Positions 17,596 to 27,045 of a DNA stretch of 51,458 bases are shown piece after piece. Source of the stretch: Paracoccaceae bacterium (GTDB lineage: Bacteria; Pseudomonadota; Alphaproteobacteria; Rhodobacterales; Rhodobacteraceae). The stretch is taken from contig JAFMKS010000011.1 in the NCBI GenBank assembly GCA_017852835.1, positions 1 through 51,458 on the forward strand, given 5' to 3'. A program made the translations under genes and the position numbers. The notes beneath the pieces are model-generated. The model did no database searches. It saw only the letters and a program-made list of their open reading frames with translations, and was not told the DNA's origin. Within the stretch, counting starts at the first letter, position 1. Each line of letters opens with the position of its first letter.

Positions 17596-17990
17596 AGATA
17601 ATTTTGGTTTCTGCTGTCGCACTTATTGACCCCGATGGACGCGTTTTACTGGCACAACGACCCGAGGGTAAATCCATGGCAGGGTTGTGGGAATTTCCAG
17701 GGGGCAAGGTTGAGGCCGGTGAAACACCTGAAGGCGCGCTTGTCCGTGAGTTGCATGAAGAACTGGGGATCGAAACATGGTCCAGCTGTTTGGCGCCACT
17801 TACGTTTGCGTCGCATACTTATGATGATTTTCATCTCTTGATGCCGCTGTTTGCCTGCCGCAAATGGGATGGCATTGTTCAGGGAAAAGAGGGTCAAAAA
17901 TTGGCATGGGTGCACGCAAAAGATCTGAATAAATACCCGATGCCCCCAGCGGATATTCCAATAATTCCGATATTGCGAGATTGGTTATAA
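17592..17990 (+). CDS. mutT: 8-oxo-dGTP diphosphatase MutT
   Basis: This is a 132-residue Nudix hydrolase with a complete Nudix box (G38-x5-E44-x7-R52-E53-L-x-E56-E57-x-G59-I60) preceded by GLWEFPGG, the typical MutT context. It removes oxidised dGTP from the nucleotide pool. An MutT fold also exists in (di)nucleotide polyphosphate hydrolases, but the length, EFPGGKVE and PLTFASHTYDDFHLLMPLF fit MutT well. Translation is coupled to argJ. Confidence 0.92.
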   Translation: MKIILVSAVALIDPDGRVLLAQRPEGKSMAGLWEFPGGKVEAGETPEGALVRELHEELGIETWSSCLAPLTFASHTYDDFHLLMPLFACRKWDGIVQGKEGQKLAWVHAKDLNKYPMPPADIPIIPILRDWL

Positions 17991-18019
17991 AAAACGCCCC
18001 AGATTGGGGCGTTTTCAAT
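17991..18019. terminator. Bidirectional terminator between mutT and infB
   Basis: An 11-base-pair stem (AAAACGCCCCA at 17991-18001 with TGGGGCGTTTT at 18005-18015) has a 3-base loop and A/T tracts on both sides. It serves mutT on the plus strand and infB on the minus strand, which converge here. Confidence 0.92.
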
Positions 18020-20512
18020 TTAATCTAGTGTACGTGCAACTTCTTCACGTTCGAAGATTTCGATCACATCGTTAGGTCGAATATCGTCATAGTTTTCAAA
18101 TGCCATACCGCATTCTTGACCAGACTGAACATCTTTGACTTCGTCCTTAAAGCGTTTCAACGTTTTCAGCGTTCCTTCATGGATCACTACGTTGTCGCGC
18201 AGCAAACGTACGCCTGCACTGCGACGTGCAACACCCTCGGTCACGATACAACCCGCTACTTTGCCAACGCCAGAAACTTTGAAGACTTCTTTAATCTGCG
18301 CGTACCCGATGAAGTTTTCACGAATTTCCGCAGACAACAGACCACTTGCCGCCGCACGCACATCGTCCACCAAGTCGTAGATGATGGAATAGTAGCGGAT
18401 TTCTACGCCTTTTTGGTTTGCTGAGTTACGTGCAGATGCATTGGCACGCACGTTAAATCCAATGACAGGCGCACCCGACGCTTCGGCCAAACCGACATCG
18501 GTATCCGTAATCGCGCCCACACCGTAGTGCAGGACGCGCACGCGCACCTCATCATTGCCGATTTTTTCCATCGCTTGCACGATCGCCTCAGCAGAACCTT
18601 GTACGTCTGCCTTAACCAAAATTGGCATTTCGGTAAGGTTTTCGTTTTCTTTTGCACGCGCCATCAATTGTTCAAGCGTTGTAGCGGCACCTGCCGCTGC
18701 ACGTTTTTCTTTCGCAAGGTCGATACGATAATCTGCGATTTCACGTGCTTGTGCTTCTGTATCCACAACGTTCAAAACGTCGCCAGCTTCTGGTGCGCCA
18801 TTAAGGCCAAGTACCTCAACAGGAACAGATGGACCTGCTTCTTTCACGCGCTCGCCTTTGTCATTGATCAATGCGCGGACCTTACCCCACTGTTCGCCAA
18901 CAACGAAAATATCGCCCTGTTTCAAAGTTCCTTTTTGAACCAGGACAGTTGCAACGGGACCACGTCCCACATCCAACTGTGCCTCGATCACGGCACCCTG
19001 GGCTGCGCGTTTTGGGTTGGCTTTCAGTTCAAGGATTTCCGACTGCAGCGAAATCGCCTCAAGCAATTGATCCAACCCTGTTTTGGCCAATGCTGATACT
19101 TCAACATCTTGGACATCACCTGACATCGCTTCCACAATGACTTCATGCTGCAACAATTCTGTGCGCACGATATCTGGGTTAGCATCTGGTTTATCACACT
19201 TGTTGATCGCGACGATCATTGGAACCTTTGCTGCCTTGGCGTGATTGATCGCCTCGATTGTTTGGGGCATGACACTGTCGTCTGCCGCAACCACCAACAC
19301 CACGATGTCGGTTACCTGCGCACCGCGGGCCCGCATCGATGTAAACGCAGCGTGACCTGGTGTATCCAAGAAAGACAACAATGACCCATCAGGTGCCGTA
19401 ACCTGATAGGCACCGATGTGCTGGGTAATACCACCAGCCTCGCCTGATACCACATTCGCCTGACGGATCGCATCCAATAGCGATGTTTTACCGTGGTCAA
19501 CGTGACCCATGATGGTAATCACTGGCGGACGTGGTTTAAGATCTGCTTCTGCGTCTTCAACTTCGTTGATGACATCCTCAACATCCGCATCAGAAACACG
19601 AACAATTTTGTGTCCGAATTCTTCGATAATCAATTCGGCAGTATCTGCATCAATGGACTGGTTTTGTGTGACCATCATGCCCATTTTCATGAGAGATTTC
19701 ACAACCTCGGCAACGCGTTCGGCCATCCGGTTGGCAAGTTCAGAAACCACAATTGCTTCTGGAACTTGCACTTCGCGAACAATCTTTTCGCGCTCTTGGG
19801 ATTCACCCATTGCCTTTTGACGCGCACGCTCTTGCTTACGGCGCATAGACGCCATCGAACGTTGACGACCGCCTTCTCCACCGCCAAGCGCCTGAGAAAC
19901 GGTTAGCTTGCCTGAACGACGGTTCTCGCCTTCGCCGCCACGGGTTTTGGCGCGACGCTTATCGTCCTCTTGTTCGCGTTTTCGTGAAACTGGGGCCGCT
20001 GGTTTTACGGTGCGCGCATCGTTGGAACGTGGCTGCGCAGGCTCTGCTCTTGCAGCCTTTTCGGCGGCATCGAGTGCTTTATGTTCCTCGGCTTCTTTTT
20101 TCGCGCGTTCTTCTGCTTCGGCTTTTGCCTTTGCGCGTTCTTCTAATTCGCGCTGTTCGCGTTCTTTATTTTCTTGCTCGGCACGGCGACGTTCGCGCTC
20201 TTCCACGCGCGCTTTTTCATCTGCTTCGCGTGTGGCAACTTCTTCTGCTTCGCGTGCTTTTGCAGCTTGTAGCGCTTTTAATCGGCGCTCCATCTCGGCA
20301 TTTTGAATGCCCCCAGCACCAGACGCGCCCGCTGTACCTGCACCACCGGCGGCAGGTTTTGCAGCACCTGGTTTTGGTACGACAACGCGCTTACGCTTGG
20401 TTTCGACCACGACATTTTTGGAACGGCCGTGGCTAAAGCTTTGCTTTACGTTCCCAGAACGTGGACCGCCGCCACGAACACCCAATGTTTTTTTGCCGTC
20501 ACTATCGCTCAT
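18020..20512 (-). CDS. infB: Translation initiation factor IF-2
   Basis: IF-2 is the GTPase that places initiator tRNA on the 30S subunit. The 830-residue protein has a long charged N-terminal region with an Ala/Glu/Arg-rich coiled coil (about 70-250), the IF2_N segment, and the G domain with [23 protein letters not shown] and NKCDKP. Domains II to IV follow, ending in [20 protein letters not shown]. Its start overlaps the ylxR-like stop by 4 bases. It is the last gene of the rimP-nusA-ylxR-infB operon. Confidence 0.97.
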   Translation of the reverse strand: MSDSDGKKTLGVRGGGPRSGNVKQSFSHGRSKNVVVETKRKRVVVPKPGAAKPAAGGAGTAGASGAGGIQNAEMERRLKALQAAKAREAEEVATREADEKARVEERERRRAEQENKEREQRELEERAKAKAEAEERAKKEAEEHKALDAAEKAARAEPAQPRSNDARTVKPAAPVSRKREQEDDKRRAKTRGGEGENRRSGKLTVSQALGGGEGGRQRSMASMRRKQERARQKAMGESQEREKIVREVQVPEAIVVSELANRMAERVAEVVKSLMKMGMMVTQNQSIDADTAELIIEEFGHKIVRVSDADVEDVINEVEDAEADLKPRPPVITIMGHVDHGKTSLLDAIRQANVVSGEAGGITQHIGAYQVTAPDGSLLSFLDTPGHAAFTSMRARGAQVTDIVVLVVAADDSVMPQTIEAINHAKAAKVPMIVAINKCDKPDANPDIVRTELLQHEVIVEAMSGDVQDVEVSALAKTGLDQLLEAISLQSEILELKANPKRAAQGAVIEAQLDVGRGPVATVLVQKGTLKQGDIFVVGEQWGKVRALINDKGERVKEAGPSVPVEVLGLNGAPEAGDVLNVVDTEAQAREIADYRIDLAKEKRAAAGAATTLEQLMARAKENENLTEMPILVKADVQGSAEAIVQAMEKIGNDEVRVRVLHYGVGAITDTDVGLAEASGAPVIGFNVRANASARNSANQKGVEIRYYSIIYDLVDDVRAAASGLLSAEIRENFIGYAQIKEVFKVSGVGKVAGCIVTEGVARRSAGVRLLRDNVVIHEGTLKTLKRFKDEVKDVQSGQECGMAFENYDDIRPNDVIEIFEREEVARTLD

Positions 20513-21141
20513 CTAGCTGTCTTTTCCTTCCCGGTCGCAGTTTTGCCACCGTTATTTTCGCGAAGACCCTGTAGTCGTTTCGCATCATCTACTACACGTT
20601 GCGTCAAACCGCCAGAGGCGAGAGCACAATGTATTACCGTTTGTCGCCCAAAGGCCGCGCCCAATTCATCGGCCGTTAACCAGCCGATAAAGGATCCGCC
20701 ATATGGCGTGCTTAATTTCGACTTGCCCCGTTCGGACCCATCTGATGCTTGTATCAGGACTTGGGCTTCTTCTTTCAAAAGCCAATCTTTCACCTTTTCA
20801 TACCCTGCAACTGCACGGCCTGATTTGCGCGAAAGGCTGATTAATTCAACCACACGACGCCCCATGTTTTCGATCAAATCCGTCAACAAGTTGGGATCAA
20901 CGCTTACGGGTTTTTTAGCACCGCGGGAAAAAAGGCCTTTGCCAATCGCCGCAGAAACGGCGTCATTCGTCGAACTTACCCAAATACCGCGACCTGGCAA
21001 TTTCTCTGCCAGATCGGGCACAATTTGATTGTCGGGCGATACGACAAAACGGATCAGCCCATGTTTGGGCTGAACTTCGCCTGTCACGATGCATTTGCGT
21101 TCTGCAACATCGGACTTCATATGTCTTTCGCCACGACCCAT
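20509..21141 (-). CDS. YlxR-family RNA-binding protein with L7Ae-like C-terminal domain
   Basis: This 210-residue protein has two parts. The first is a YlxR/DUF448 domain (about 12-95) with [19 protein letters not shown] and PGRGIWV. The second is a ribosomal L7Ae-like segment (about 110-185) with [22 protein letters not shown]. The fusion is usual in alphaproteobacteria, whereas Bacillus has YlxR and YlxQ as separate genes. It lies between nusA and infB, as expected, and probably acts in RNA metabolism, although its exact role is not settled. An internal ATG at 21120 is an alternative start. Confidence 0.9.
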   Translation of the reverse strand: MGRGERHMKSDVAERKCIVTGEVQPKHGLIRFVVSPDNQIVPDLAEKLPGRGIWVSSTNDAVSAAIGKGLFSRGAKKPVSVDPNLLTDLIENMGRRVVELISLSRKSGRAVAGYEKVKDWLLKEEAQVLIQASDGSERGKSKLSTPYGGSFIGWLTADELGAAFGRQTVIHCALASGGLTQRVVDDAKRLQGLRENNGGKTATGKEKTAR

Positions 21142-21149
21142 CTGGTATC

Positions 21150-22751
21150 TTAGTCCTCTTCGACTTCTTCGGTTGCGTCTTCTGCAACCAATTCCTCTGG
21201 ATCAACCCAACCCAACATAACACGTGCGGTCATGATTAAATCCTGTGCTTCTTCCAATGAAACGTCGAACTCTTCCAGTAGGCCTGTGTCCTTTACACGC
21301 TCGCCATCAACTGTCGTCCAGCCACCTGCCAGTTCCCAGTCGGCGCATGTTGCGAAGTCTTCTAAGGTTAGAACACCATCTTCTGCCAATACTTGTAGCA
21401 TCTGTGGTGTCAGACCTTCGAAGTTAATTAGGCTGTCTTCAACGCCAAGTTCTTGTGCGCGTTCCATTGCGGCACGTGCTTGCGCTTCTAGGAATTCGCG
21501 CGCACGGGTTTGTAGCTCGTCCGCTGTTGCCTCATCAACGCCATCGATGACAAGGAGTTCATCGATTTCGACATAGGCAACTTCTTCCAAATTGGTAAAG
21601 CCTTCGGCAACCAACAACTGTGCAAAGAATTCGTCAACGTCCAAGGTTTCCATGAACAGATTGGTGCGTTCTTCGAATTCTTTCTGACGGCGTGCTGATT
21701 CTTCGGCCTCGGTCATGATGTCGATATCAAGCGCTGTTAGCTGGCTTGCAAGACGCACGTTTTGACCGCGGCGACCAATCGCAAGCGATAGCTGTTCTTC
21801 TGGCACAACAACCTCGATTTTGCCTGCTTCTTCATCCAAAACAACTTTTGAAACTTCAGCAGGCTGCAATGCGTTGACCAAGAATGTTGGCTGATCTTCG
21901 TTCCATGGGATGATGTCGATTTTTTCACCCTGAAGTTCATTTACAACGGCCTGCACACGGCTGCCGCGCATACCGACACAGGCGCCAACGGGATCAATTG
22001 AATGATCGTTTGTGTAAACCGCGATTTTTGCACGTGAACCAGGATCGCGTGCTACAGATTTGATTTCAATGATGCCTTCGTAAATTTCAGGCACTTCCAT
22101 TTTGAACAATTCTGCCATGAATTCTGGCGCCGTACGCGAAAGGAAAATTTGTGGACCACGCACTTCGCGACGTACTTCTTTGATGAAGCATCGCACGCGG
22201 TCATTCGGGCGATAGCTTTCACGACCAATTTTTTCATTGCGGCGCAAAATCGCTTCTCCGCGGCCCACGTCAACGATGACGTTGCCATATTCTTCACGCT
22301 TAACCACACCATTGATGATTGTGCCCGCACGATCTTTGAATTCTTCGTACTGGCGATCACGTTCGGCTTCACGTACCTTTTGAAGGATCACTTGTTTTGC
22401 AGATTGCGCTGCGATGCGCCCCATATCAACAGGTGGGATTTCCTCGATGAACTGTTCGCCAACCTGTGGGTTTTCCATGTACTGCTTGGCTTGTTCGACG
22501 GTCATTTCTGCCTGATAGTTTTCAAGCAATTCGTCCTCGACCACGGTGCGAACACGTGTGAATGTTGCGCGACCCGTTTTGCGATCAATCGAAACACGGA
22601 TGTCCATTTCTGAGCCATAGCGAGATTTCGCAGCGCGGGCCAAGCTTTCTTCCATCGCCGATATGACCAAACCGGGGTCGATCATTTTTTCGCGTGCAAC
22701 CGCTTCGGCTGTTTGTAGCAATTCTAGTTGGTTGGCTGAGGTGATTGCCAT
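21150..22751 (-). CDS. nusA: Transcription termination/antitermination protein NusA
   Basis: NusA binds RNA polymerase and modulates pausing, termination and antitermination. The 533 residues comprise the N-terminal polymerase-binding domain (SANQLELLQTAEAVAREK), an S1 domain (GTIINGVVKREEYGNVIVDVG), two KH domains (GACVGMRGSRVQAVVNELQ; LAIGRRGQNVRLASQLT) and two acidic helix-hairpin-helix repeats at the C-terminus, as in E. coli. The tail is strongly acidic (EEVEED). The start lies 2 bases after the rimP stop. Confidence 0.97.
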   Translation of the reverse strand: MAITSANQLELLQTAEAVAREKMIDPGLVISAMEESLARAAKSRYGSEMDIRVSIDRKTGRATFTRVRTVVEDELLENYQAEMTVEQAKQYMENPQVGEQFIEEIPPVDMGRIAAQSAKQVILQKVREAERDRQYEEFKDRAGTIINGVVKREEYGNVIVDVGRGEAILRRNEKIGRESYRPNDRVRCFIKEVRREVRGPQIFLSRTAPEFMAELFKMEVPEIYEGIIEIKSVARDPGSRAKIAVYTNDHSIDPVGACVGMRGSRVQAVVNELQGEKIDIIPWNEDQPTFLVNALQPAEVSKVVLDEEAGKIEVVVPEEQLSLAIGRRGQNVRLASQLTALDIDIMTEAEESARRQKEFEERTNLFMETLDVDEFFAQLLVAEGFTNLEEVAYVEIDELLVIDGVDEATADELQTRAREFLEAQARAAMERAQELGVEDSLINFEGLTPQMLQVLAEDGVLTLEDFATCADWELAGGWTTVDGERVKDTGLLEEFDVSLEEAQDLIMTARVMLGWVDPEELVAEDATEEVEED

Positions 22752-22753
22752 TC

Positions 22754-23326
22754 TTATTCCTCCTCGGACTGTTCGGTCACGATTTCATCGAAATCATCTT
22801 GGTTGATATCGCCTGACGCTTTGCGTTGGCGTAGCATTTCTTTGATTAGATCATCGGTCAGGATCAGTTTGGCTTCTGATAGCCAATCAAATTCCAATCC
22901 AATTGTTCCTTCTTCGACATTGATCAGCACTTCATCGCCTTCAACGCCCGCAAGTTCCCCACGAAAACGGCGGCGTCCATCAATCATGTCCGCTGTTTCC
23001 AATTTCACTTCGTACCCTTCAAAGGTTTCAAAATCTTTCAACCGTGTCAGGGGGCGATCGATCCCAGGGCTTGATACCTCAAGTGTATAGGCGTCTGTGA
23101 TTGGATCCTCGACATCCATGACCGCGCTGATCGCAGTTGAAATGTCGGCGCAATCATCCACCTCGATACCGCCATTGGGTTTGTCTGCCATGATTTGCAG
23201 CGTTTTCGTTTGGCCGCCCATCAAACGAATGCGCACCAATTCAAATCCCATATCTTCGATGACGGGATTGATGATTTCGGCGATCCGCTGATCCATCGCT
23301 GTTTTTGCAATTAAGCTATTCGTCAT
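22754..23326 (-). CDS. rimP: Ribosome maturation factor RimP
   Basis: RimP is needed for 30S subunit maturation. The protein of about 190 residues shows the N-terminal alpha/beta domain ([57 protein letters not shown]) and the SH3-like C-terminal domain. I start it at the ATG at 23326 ([14 protein letters not shown]), which matches related proteins. The frame stays open upstream through a terminator-like hairpin, which argues against a longer product. The ribosome site (TTGGA) is weak and only 4 bases from the start. First gene of the operon. Confidence 0.92.
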   Translation of the reverse strand: MTNSLIAKTAMDQRIAEIINPVIEDMGFELVRIRLMGGQTKTLQIMADKPNGGIEVDDCADISTAISAVMDVEDPITDAYTLEVSSPGIDRPLTRLKDFETFEGYEVKLETADMIDGRRRFRGELAGVEGDEVLINVEEGTIGLEFDWLSEAKLILTDDLIKEMLRQRKASGDINQDDFDEIVTEQSEEE

Positions 23327-23338
23327 ATGTCCAAGCAC

Positions 23339-23361
23339 AAAAAAACGGGCGCGCGGCCCGT
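23339..23361 (-). terminator. Terminator-like hairpin in the rimP leader, possible attenuator
   Basis: On the minus strand, ACGGGC (23361-23356), a 5-base loop and GCCCGT (23350-23345) are followed by a run of T down to 23339, an intrinsic-terminator shape. It ends only 12 bases before the rimP ATG at 23326 and faces the operon. A second hairpin, CCAACA/TGTTGG (23388-23405), precedes it. Because modB diverges from 23516, the only upstream transcript on this strand is the rimP leader itself, so this could attenuate the operon or end a short leader RNA. Confidence 0.6.
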
Positions 23362-23515
23362 GAACTACTTTCGGTGGAGTGTTGTTTCCAACAAACCGCT
23401 GTTGGACGCTACATACGCCTCTCAATCCGAATCTGCAACCCCTGAATCATTTTGTTGTCATTGCATCTGCGTAAATGTTTTGAAACTATAGTGCGTGAAA
23501 CAGATCGGCAGGCAA

Positions 23516-24211
23516 ATGCTATATTTCGGTGAACAAGAATTGGCGGCGATTTTGCTATCACTAAAGATCGCCATTTGGGCAACTTTTTTATCTCTGCCAT
23601 TCGCCGTATGGGTTGCGTTTTTGCTGGTGCGCCGCCGATTTTGGGGGCGTGAGGTTTTGAATGCTTTGGTCCATCTGCCATTGATTTTGCCACCCGTTGT
23701 CACGGGTTACCTCTTATTGATGTTTTTTGGTCGTGCGGGGTTTGCGGGGCAAATCCTGAATGACTATTTCGGGATCACGATAGCCTTTCAATGGACGGGC
23801 GCGGTCTTGGCGGCGGCAATTATGGCATTCCCGCTGGTTGTACGTGCCGTGCGGCTCTCGATTGAACAAATTAACCCCGATTTGGAGCACGCTGCCCTGA
23901 CGCTAGGGGCCCGTCCAATTGCAGTGTTTTTCACGATTACGCTGCCCATGGCGCTACCAGGTTTTGTTGTTGGTGCCATTTTAGGCTTTGCCAAGGCATT
24001 GGGGGAATTTGGGGCAACGATCACGTTTGTGGGCAATATCCCAAACCAAACCCAAACGATCCCTTCGGCAATATACGGGTTTTTGCAAATGCCGGGCAAA
24101 GATCAGGGTGCGCTTACGCTGGTATTTGTATCTATTTTTATCTCGGTGACTGCTTTGTTGCTGTCTGAGTGGTTGGCGCGGCGTGTTCAAAAACGAGTGC
24201 ATGGTCAATGA
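23516..24211 (+). CDS. modB: Molybdate ABC transporter permease ModB
   Basis: This is a 231-residue inner-membrane permease with about five hydrophobic helices and the ModB/CysT-type motifs HLPLILPPVVTGYLLL and the EAA-like loop LEHAALTLGARPIAVFFTITLP, then GFAKALGEFGATITFVGNIP, which is characteristic of molybdate permeases. I chose the ATG at 23516 over a GTG at 23495. No modA lies upstream: the next gene, rimP, is divergent and only about 190 bases away. Confidence 0.92.
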   Translation: MLYFGEQELAAILLSLKIAIWATFLSLPFAVWVAFLLVRRRFWGREVLNALVHLPLILPPVVTGYLLLMFFGRAGFAGQILNDYFGITIAFQWTGAVLAAAIMAFPLVVRAVRLSIEQINPDLEHAALTLGARPIAVFFTITLPMALPGFVVGAILGFAKALGEFGATITFVGNIPNQTQTIPSAIYGFLQMPGKDQGALTLVFVSIFISVTALLLSEWLARRVQKRVHGQ

Positions 24212-25296
24212 CACTAAATGTTTCCATAAGGCACCAATTTTCTGGGTTTAACTTGGACATCGCGTTCAGTGCAGGATCGGGCGTCACAGCATTGTTTGGG
24301 CGCTCTGGAGCTGGAAAATCAACGATTGCGCAAGCGATCTCAGGTGCTTTTGCACCGACGGAAGGGCATATCGCCCTGAATGAAGAAGTTTTGTTTTCCA
24401 GTGAACAACGGGTCAACCGACCTGCACATCGCCGTGGTATTGGGTATGTGTTCCAACAGGATTTGTTGTTTCCGCATTTTTCAGTGCAGGGCAATTTGGA
24501 ATATGCACAACGATACGGCCGCAGCCAGACTGGCACAACTAACCTGTCCGAAATTTTGGATATCTTAGGCATTGATCATCTGTTTCATCGTCGACCGGCG
24601 GGGTTGTCGGGCGGAGAACGTCAGCGGGTTGCGATTGCACGCGCGCTGCTATCAAACCCGTCGCTTTTAGTAATGGATGAACCGCTGTCTGCCTTGGATG
24701 ATCCAAGAAAGGCGGAAATCCTCCCATATATCGAACGTCTGCGCGATCATTCCCAAGTTCCGATTCTGTATATTAGTCATTCGGTTTCCGAGATTGCTCG
24801 ATTGGCAGATCAGGTTGTGGCAATCGACAATGGGCGCGTGATCAAAACGGGATCTGCGACAGATGTATTTGCTGATCCAAATATTGTGCCCCAATTGGGT
24901 CTTCAATCGGCGGGGGCCTTGTTAACGGCGACGATCGAAAAACATGAAGACGATGGCTTGAGCAAGCTGCAGAGCGCATCAGGACCTATTTATCTACCCA
25001 GACTCGACGCTGAAATTGGACAGTCTGTGCGCGTACGTGTATTGGCACAAGACGTCATGCTATCCTCTGTGCAGCCCGAAAATATATCGGCTTTAAACGT
25101 GATCCAAGGACGTGTAAGCGCGATTAAATTGGGGCGTGGACCCGGGGCGATTGTCTCCATCGAAAGTGCAGGAAACACCATACTTGCACGCGTCACCCGC
25201 CGATCGGTGCAAGCATTGAACCTGGAAATTGGCAGTTCATGCTTCGCGATCATAAAATCCGTTTCGGTTGCCCCAAACCAGATTGGACGCGGTTAA
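24208..25296 (+). CDS. modC: Molybdate ABC transporter ATP-binding protein ModC
   Basis: This 362-residue ATPase drives molybdate uptake through ModB. It has Walker A GRSGAGKST, the Q-loop FQQDLLFPHFSV, the signature LSGGERQR, Walker B LLVMDEPLSALDD, an H-loop ISHSV, and a C-terminal Mop/TOBE domain (about 295-360) that binds oxyanion. The ATG at 24208 overlaps the modB stop (ATGA). Molybdenum supplied here would serve the Moco enzyme xanthine dehydrogenase encoded at 31660-36210. Its TAA stop shares the TTAA at 25293-25296 with the stop of the convergent next gene. Confidence 0.93.
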   Translation: MTLNVSIRHQFSGFNLDIAFSAGSGVTALFGRSGAGKSTIAQAISGAFAPTEGHIALNEEVLFSSEQRVNRPAHRRGIGYVFQQDLLFPHFSVQGNLEYAQRYGRSQTGTTNLSEILDILGIDHLFHRRPAGLSGGERQRVAIARALLSNPSLLVMDEPLSALDDPRKAEILPYIERLRDHSQVPILYISHSVSEIARLADQVVAIDNGRVIKTGSATDVFADPNIVPQLGLQSAGALLTATIEKHEDDGLSKLQSASGPIYLPRLDAEIGQSVRVRVLAQDVMLSSVQPENISALNVIQGRVSAIKLGRGPGAIVSIESAGNTILARVTRRSVQALNLEIGSSCFAIIKSVSVAPNQIGRG

Positions 25297-25532
25297 TCCT
25301 GACGATCAGTGCGCGAATAAATCCCTTCGGGCAGAGAAATGGCCGCGGCCAAATCTTTCATCTGGGTGATCGACATCGTGACCTTTTGCATGCCATTCGT
25401 CTTTGGGTCAAACTGTTGAATTGTGATGCAGTCCTCAAACCCATTGATAACAACGTCCTCTTGTAGAAACCCGTCGCCTTCGTCCATTAGAGTGACGACA
25501 GTGCAGTCAAATTCGTGTTCGATGGTAAACAT
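25293..25532 (-). CDS. Conserved hypothetical protein, 79 residues
   Basis: This is a small acidic protein (MFTIEHEFDCTVVTLMDEG, then LQEDVVINGFEDCITIQQFD and ITQMKDLAAAISLPEGIY). It has no signal peptide or membrane helix. I recall similar proteins in other Rhodobacteraceae but know no function. Codon pattern and a GGGAAA sequence 8 to 10 bases upstream of the ATG support it as real. It converges with modC and overlaps it by the 4 bases TTAA, so both stop codons share one tetranucleotide. Confidence 0.72.
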   Translation of the reverse strand: MFTIEHEFDCTVVTLMDEGDGFLQEDVVINGFEDCITIQQFDPKTNGMQKVTMSITQMKDLAAAISLPEGIYSRTDRQD

Positions 25533-25614
25533 AATGTTATTTTCCCATAGCTTGCAGAAATCGTGTTCGTTTATAGTATGGTTGAAATTCCGTTTTCTAC
25601 AAAGACAAACTCAA

Positions 25615-26328
25615 ATGATTTTACGAATTTCTGTTCTTGCTGCATTGATCTTGACTTCTTGCGCGCCAACGCCACAAGTTAAGCAAATACCCCGGGTACA
25701 GGCACAGCCTGCGGTTATTTCCACTGGTAACGAAGATTTGACTTCGATGACAACGATGCGCCAAATTGTTGCGCGGGTTGAACCCATCGGCGAACAGATA
25801 TGTCGTGACACGGGCCGTGTATCGAATTGTGATTTTAAAATTCAGGTGGACACAAGTACGCCAGATGTTGTGAATGCCTATCAAACCCTTGAGAAAGATG
25901 GGCGTCCGTTGGTGATTTTTTCGATTGGCTTGTTGAAGGCTGCGCGAAATACGGATGAGGTTGCCTTTGTTCTGGGGCATGAAATGGCACACCATATTGC
26001 AGGACACATTCAGCAGCGGCGCGGTTCTGCGGGATTAGGTGGCCTGATCTTGGGTGGTCTGATTGCGTACTCTGGTGGTTCTGCGCAGAATGTTGATAGC
26101 GCATTTGACCTTGGTGCGGCTGTGGGGTCGCGCGTTTATTCAAAGGATCACGAACTACAGGCAGACGAAATTGGGACCTTGATCACGTATTACGCAGGAT
26201 ACGATCCCGTACGTGGTTCAAAATTCTTTACACGTATTCCTGATCTAGGTGATAAATTTCTGGGATCACACCCGCCCAACGCGGCCAGAATTGACCGCGT
26301 GAACCGCACGATGGCACGCGTTCGTTAG
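25615..26328 (+). CDS. M48 family zinc metalloprotease, lipoprotein
   Basis: This is a 237-residue secreted or envelope protease. The N-terminus has a lipoprotein signal with lipobox LTSC at about residues 11-14. The HExxH zinc motif is in VLGHEMAHHIAGHI, and the third ligand is the glutamate in KDHELQADEIGTL, with SHPPNAARIDRV near the end as in Oma1/LoiP-like M48 peptidases. The likely role is quality control of envelope proteins. The ATG at 25615 puts the lipobox at the right distance; the frame is open for 64 codons upstream, but that stretch shows no protein character. Confidence 0.88.
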   Translation: MILRISVLAALILTSCAPTPQVKQIPRVQAQPAVISTGNEDLTSMTTMRQIVARVEPIGEQICRDTGRVSNCDFKIQVDTSTPDVVNAYQTLEKDGRPLVIFSIGLLKAARNTDEVAFVLGHEMAHHIAGHIQQRRGSAGLGGLILGGLIAYSGGSAQNVDSAFDLGAAVGSRVYSKDHELQADEIGTLITYYAGYDPVRGSKFFTRIPDLGDKFLGSHPPNAARIDRVNRTMARVR

Positions 26329-26972
26329 GGTTTGCGCGCGATCAAGAATAGATTGTTCGCGGGCATTTCGATCACATGCACCATTTCGAGCCAGCAATTT
26401 TCAATCAAGTCGATGATATCGAAATCGTCCTTGTATCCGATTTCGGGGTCTTGTGTTTGCAGTGTCGCATGAAACTCGACATCCCCTTCGCTTGTTAACT
26501 CACCACCGCGCATAAAGGGTCCGTAGATTGCCAAAATACCATTATGTTTAAGCACTTTGGCCGCACCTTGGATGAAGGAATTTACCGTGGCATCAGGTAC
26601 CAGATGCAGCAGGTTGGACAAAAATATCCCATCGCGGTTGTTTACTGTTTCTGACCAATCTATGCGCGAAATATCCACGGTTATGGCCGAACACAGATTG
26701 GGCAATTGGGATGCACCCCGATATGCATTGATGCTTTTGATCCGTTCGGGATCAATCTCACTCGGTTGCCATGACCAATCAGGGCGTTGCGCGGCAAAGT
26801 GTACGCAATGCTGGCCTGTGCCGCTCGCAATTTCCAACACGTCCGCGTTTTGTGGTAATACTTCGTTCAAAACATAGAAAATAGGTGCCTTGTTTCGTTC
26901 TGCATAGGGCGCGAACATCCGTTCATCTGAACCACGCTCTGCGGTTTCTGGCAGGCTTAAGTAATTAGTCAT
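26325..26972 (-). CDS. DUF938 family SAM-dependent methyltransferase-like protein
   Basis: This 215-residue protein has the DUF938 layout: ERNKAPIFYVLNEVLP, the SAM loop VLEIASGTGQHCVHFA, WQPSEIDPERIKSI, LLHLVPDATVNSFIQGAAKVL and IYGPFMRGGELTSEGD. Human METTL26 belongs to this family, and no substrate is established. It converges on the M48 protease gene with a 4-base overlap (TTAG at 26325-26328). Confidence 0.88.
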   Translation of the reverse strand: MTNYLSLPETAERGSDERMFAPYAERNKAPIFYVLNEVLPQNADVLEIASGTGQHCVHFAAQRPDWSWQPSEIDPERIKSINAYRGASQLPNLCSAITVDISRIDWSETVNNRDGIFLSNLLHLVPDATVNSFIQGAAKVLKHNGILAIYGPFMRGGELTSEGDVEFHATLQTQDPEIGYKDDFDIIDLIENCWLEMVHVIEMPANNLFLIARKP

Positions 26973-26995
26973 ATCGCACCTTTGTCAAATAAATA

Positions 26996-27027
26996 GGGCC
27001 CCGATAATCACCGATTATCGAGGCCCC
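26996..27027 (-). terminator. Imperfect hairpin after the BMP gene, probable operon terminator
   Basis: The core arms CGATAATC (27002-27009) and GATTATCG (27013-27020) are perfect and extend with bulges into GGGCCC and GGCCCC. On the minus strand the sequence then runs into TATTTATTTG. It lies 18 bases after the stop of the last purine-operon gene and also upstream of the DUF938 gene. Confidence 0.65.
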
Positions 27028-27045
27028 AAGATGTCATTACAATCC

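Noticed and set aside
25423..25614. N-terminal extension of the M48 protease frame
   Set aside because: The 64 codons lack protein character and would hide the lipoprotein signal, which fits well at the ATG at 25615.
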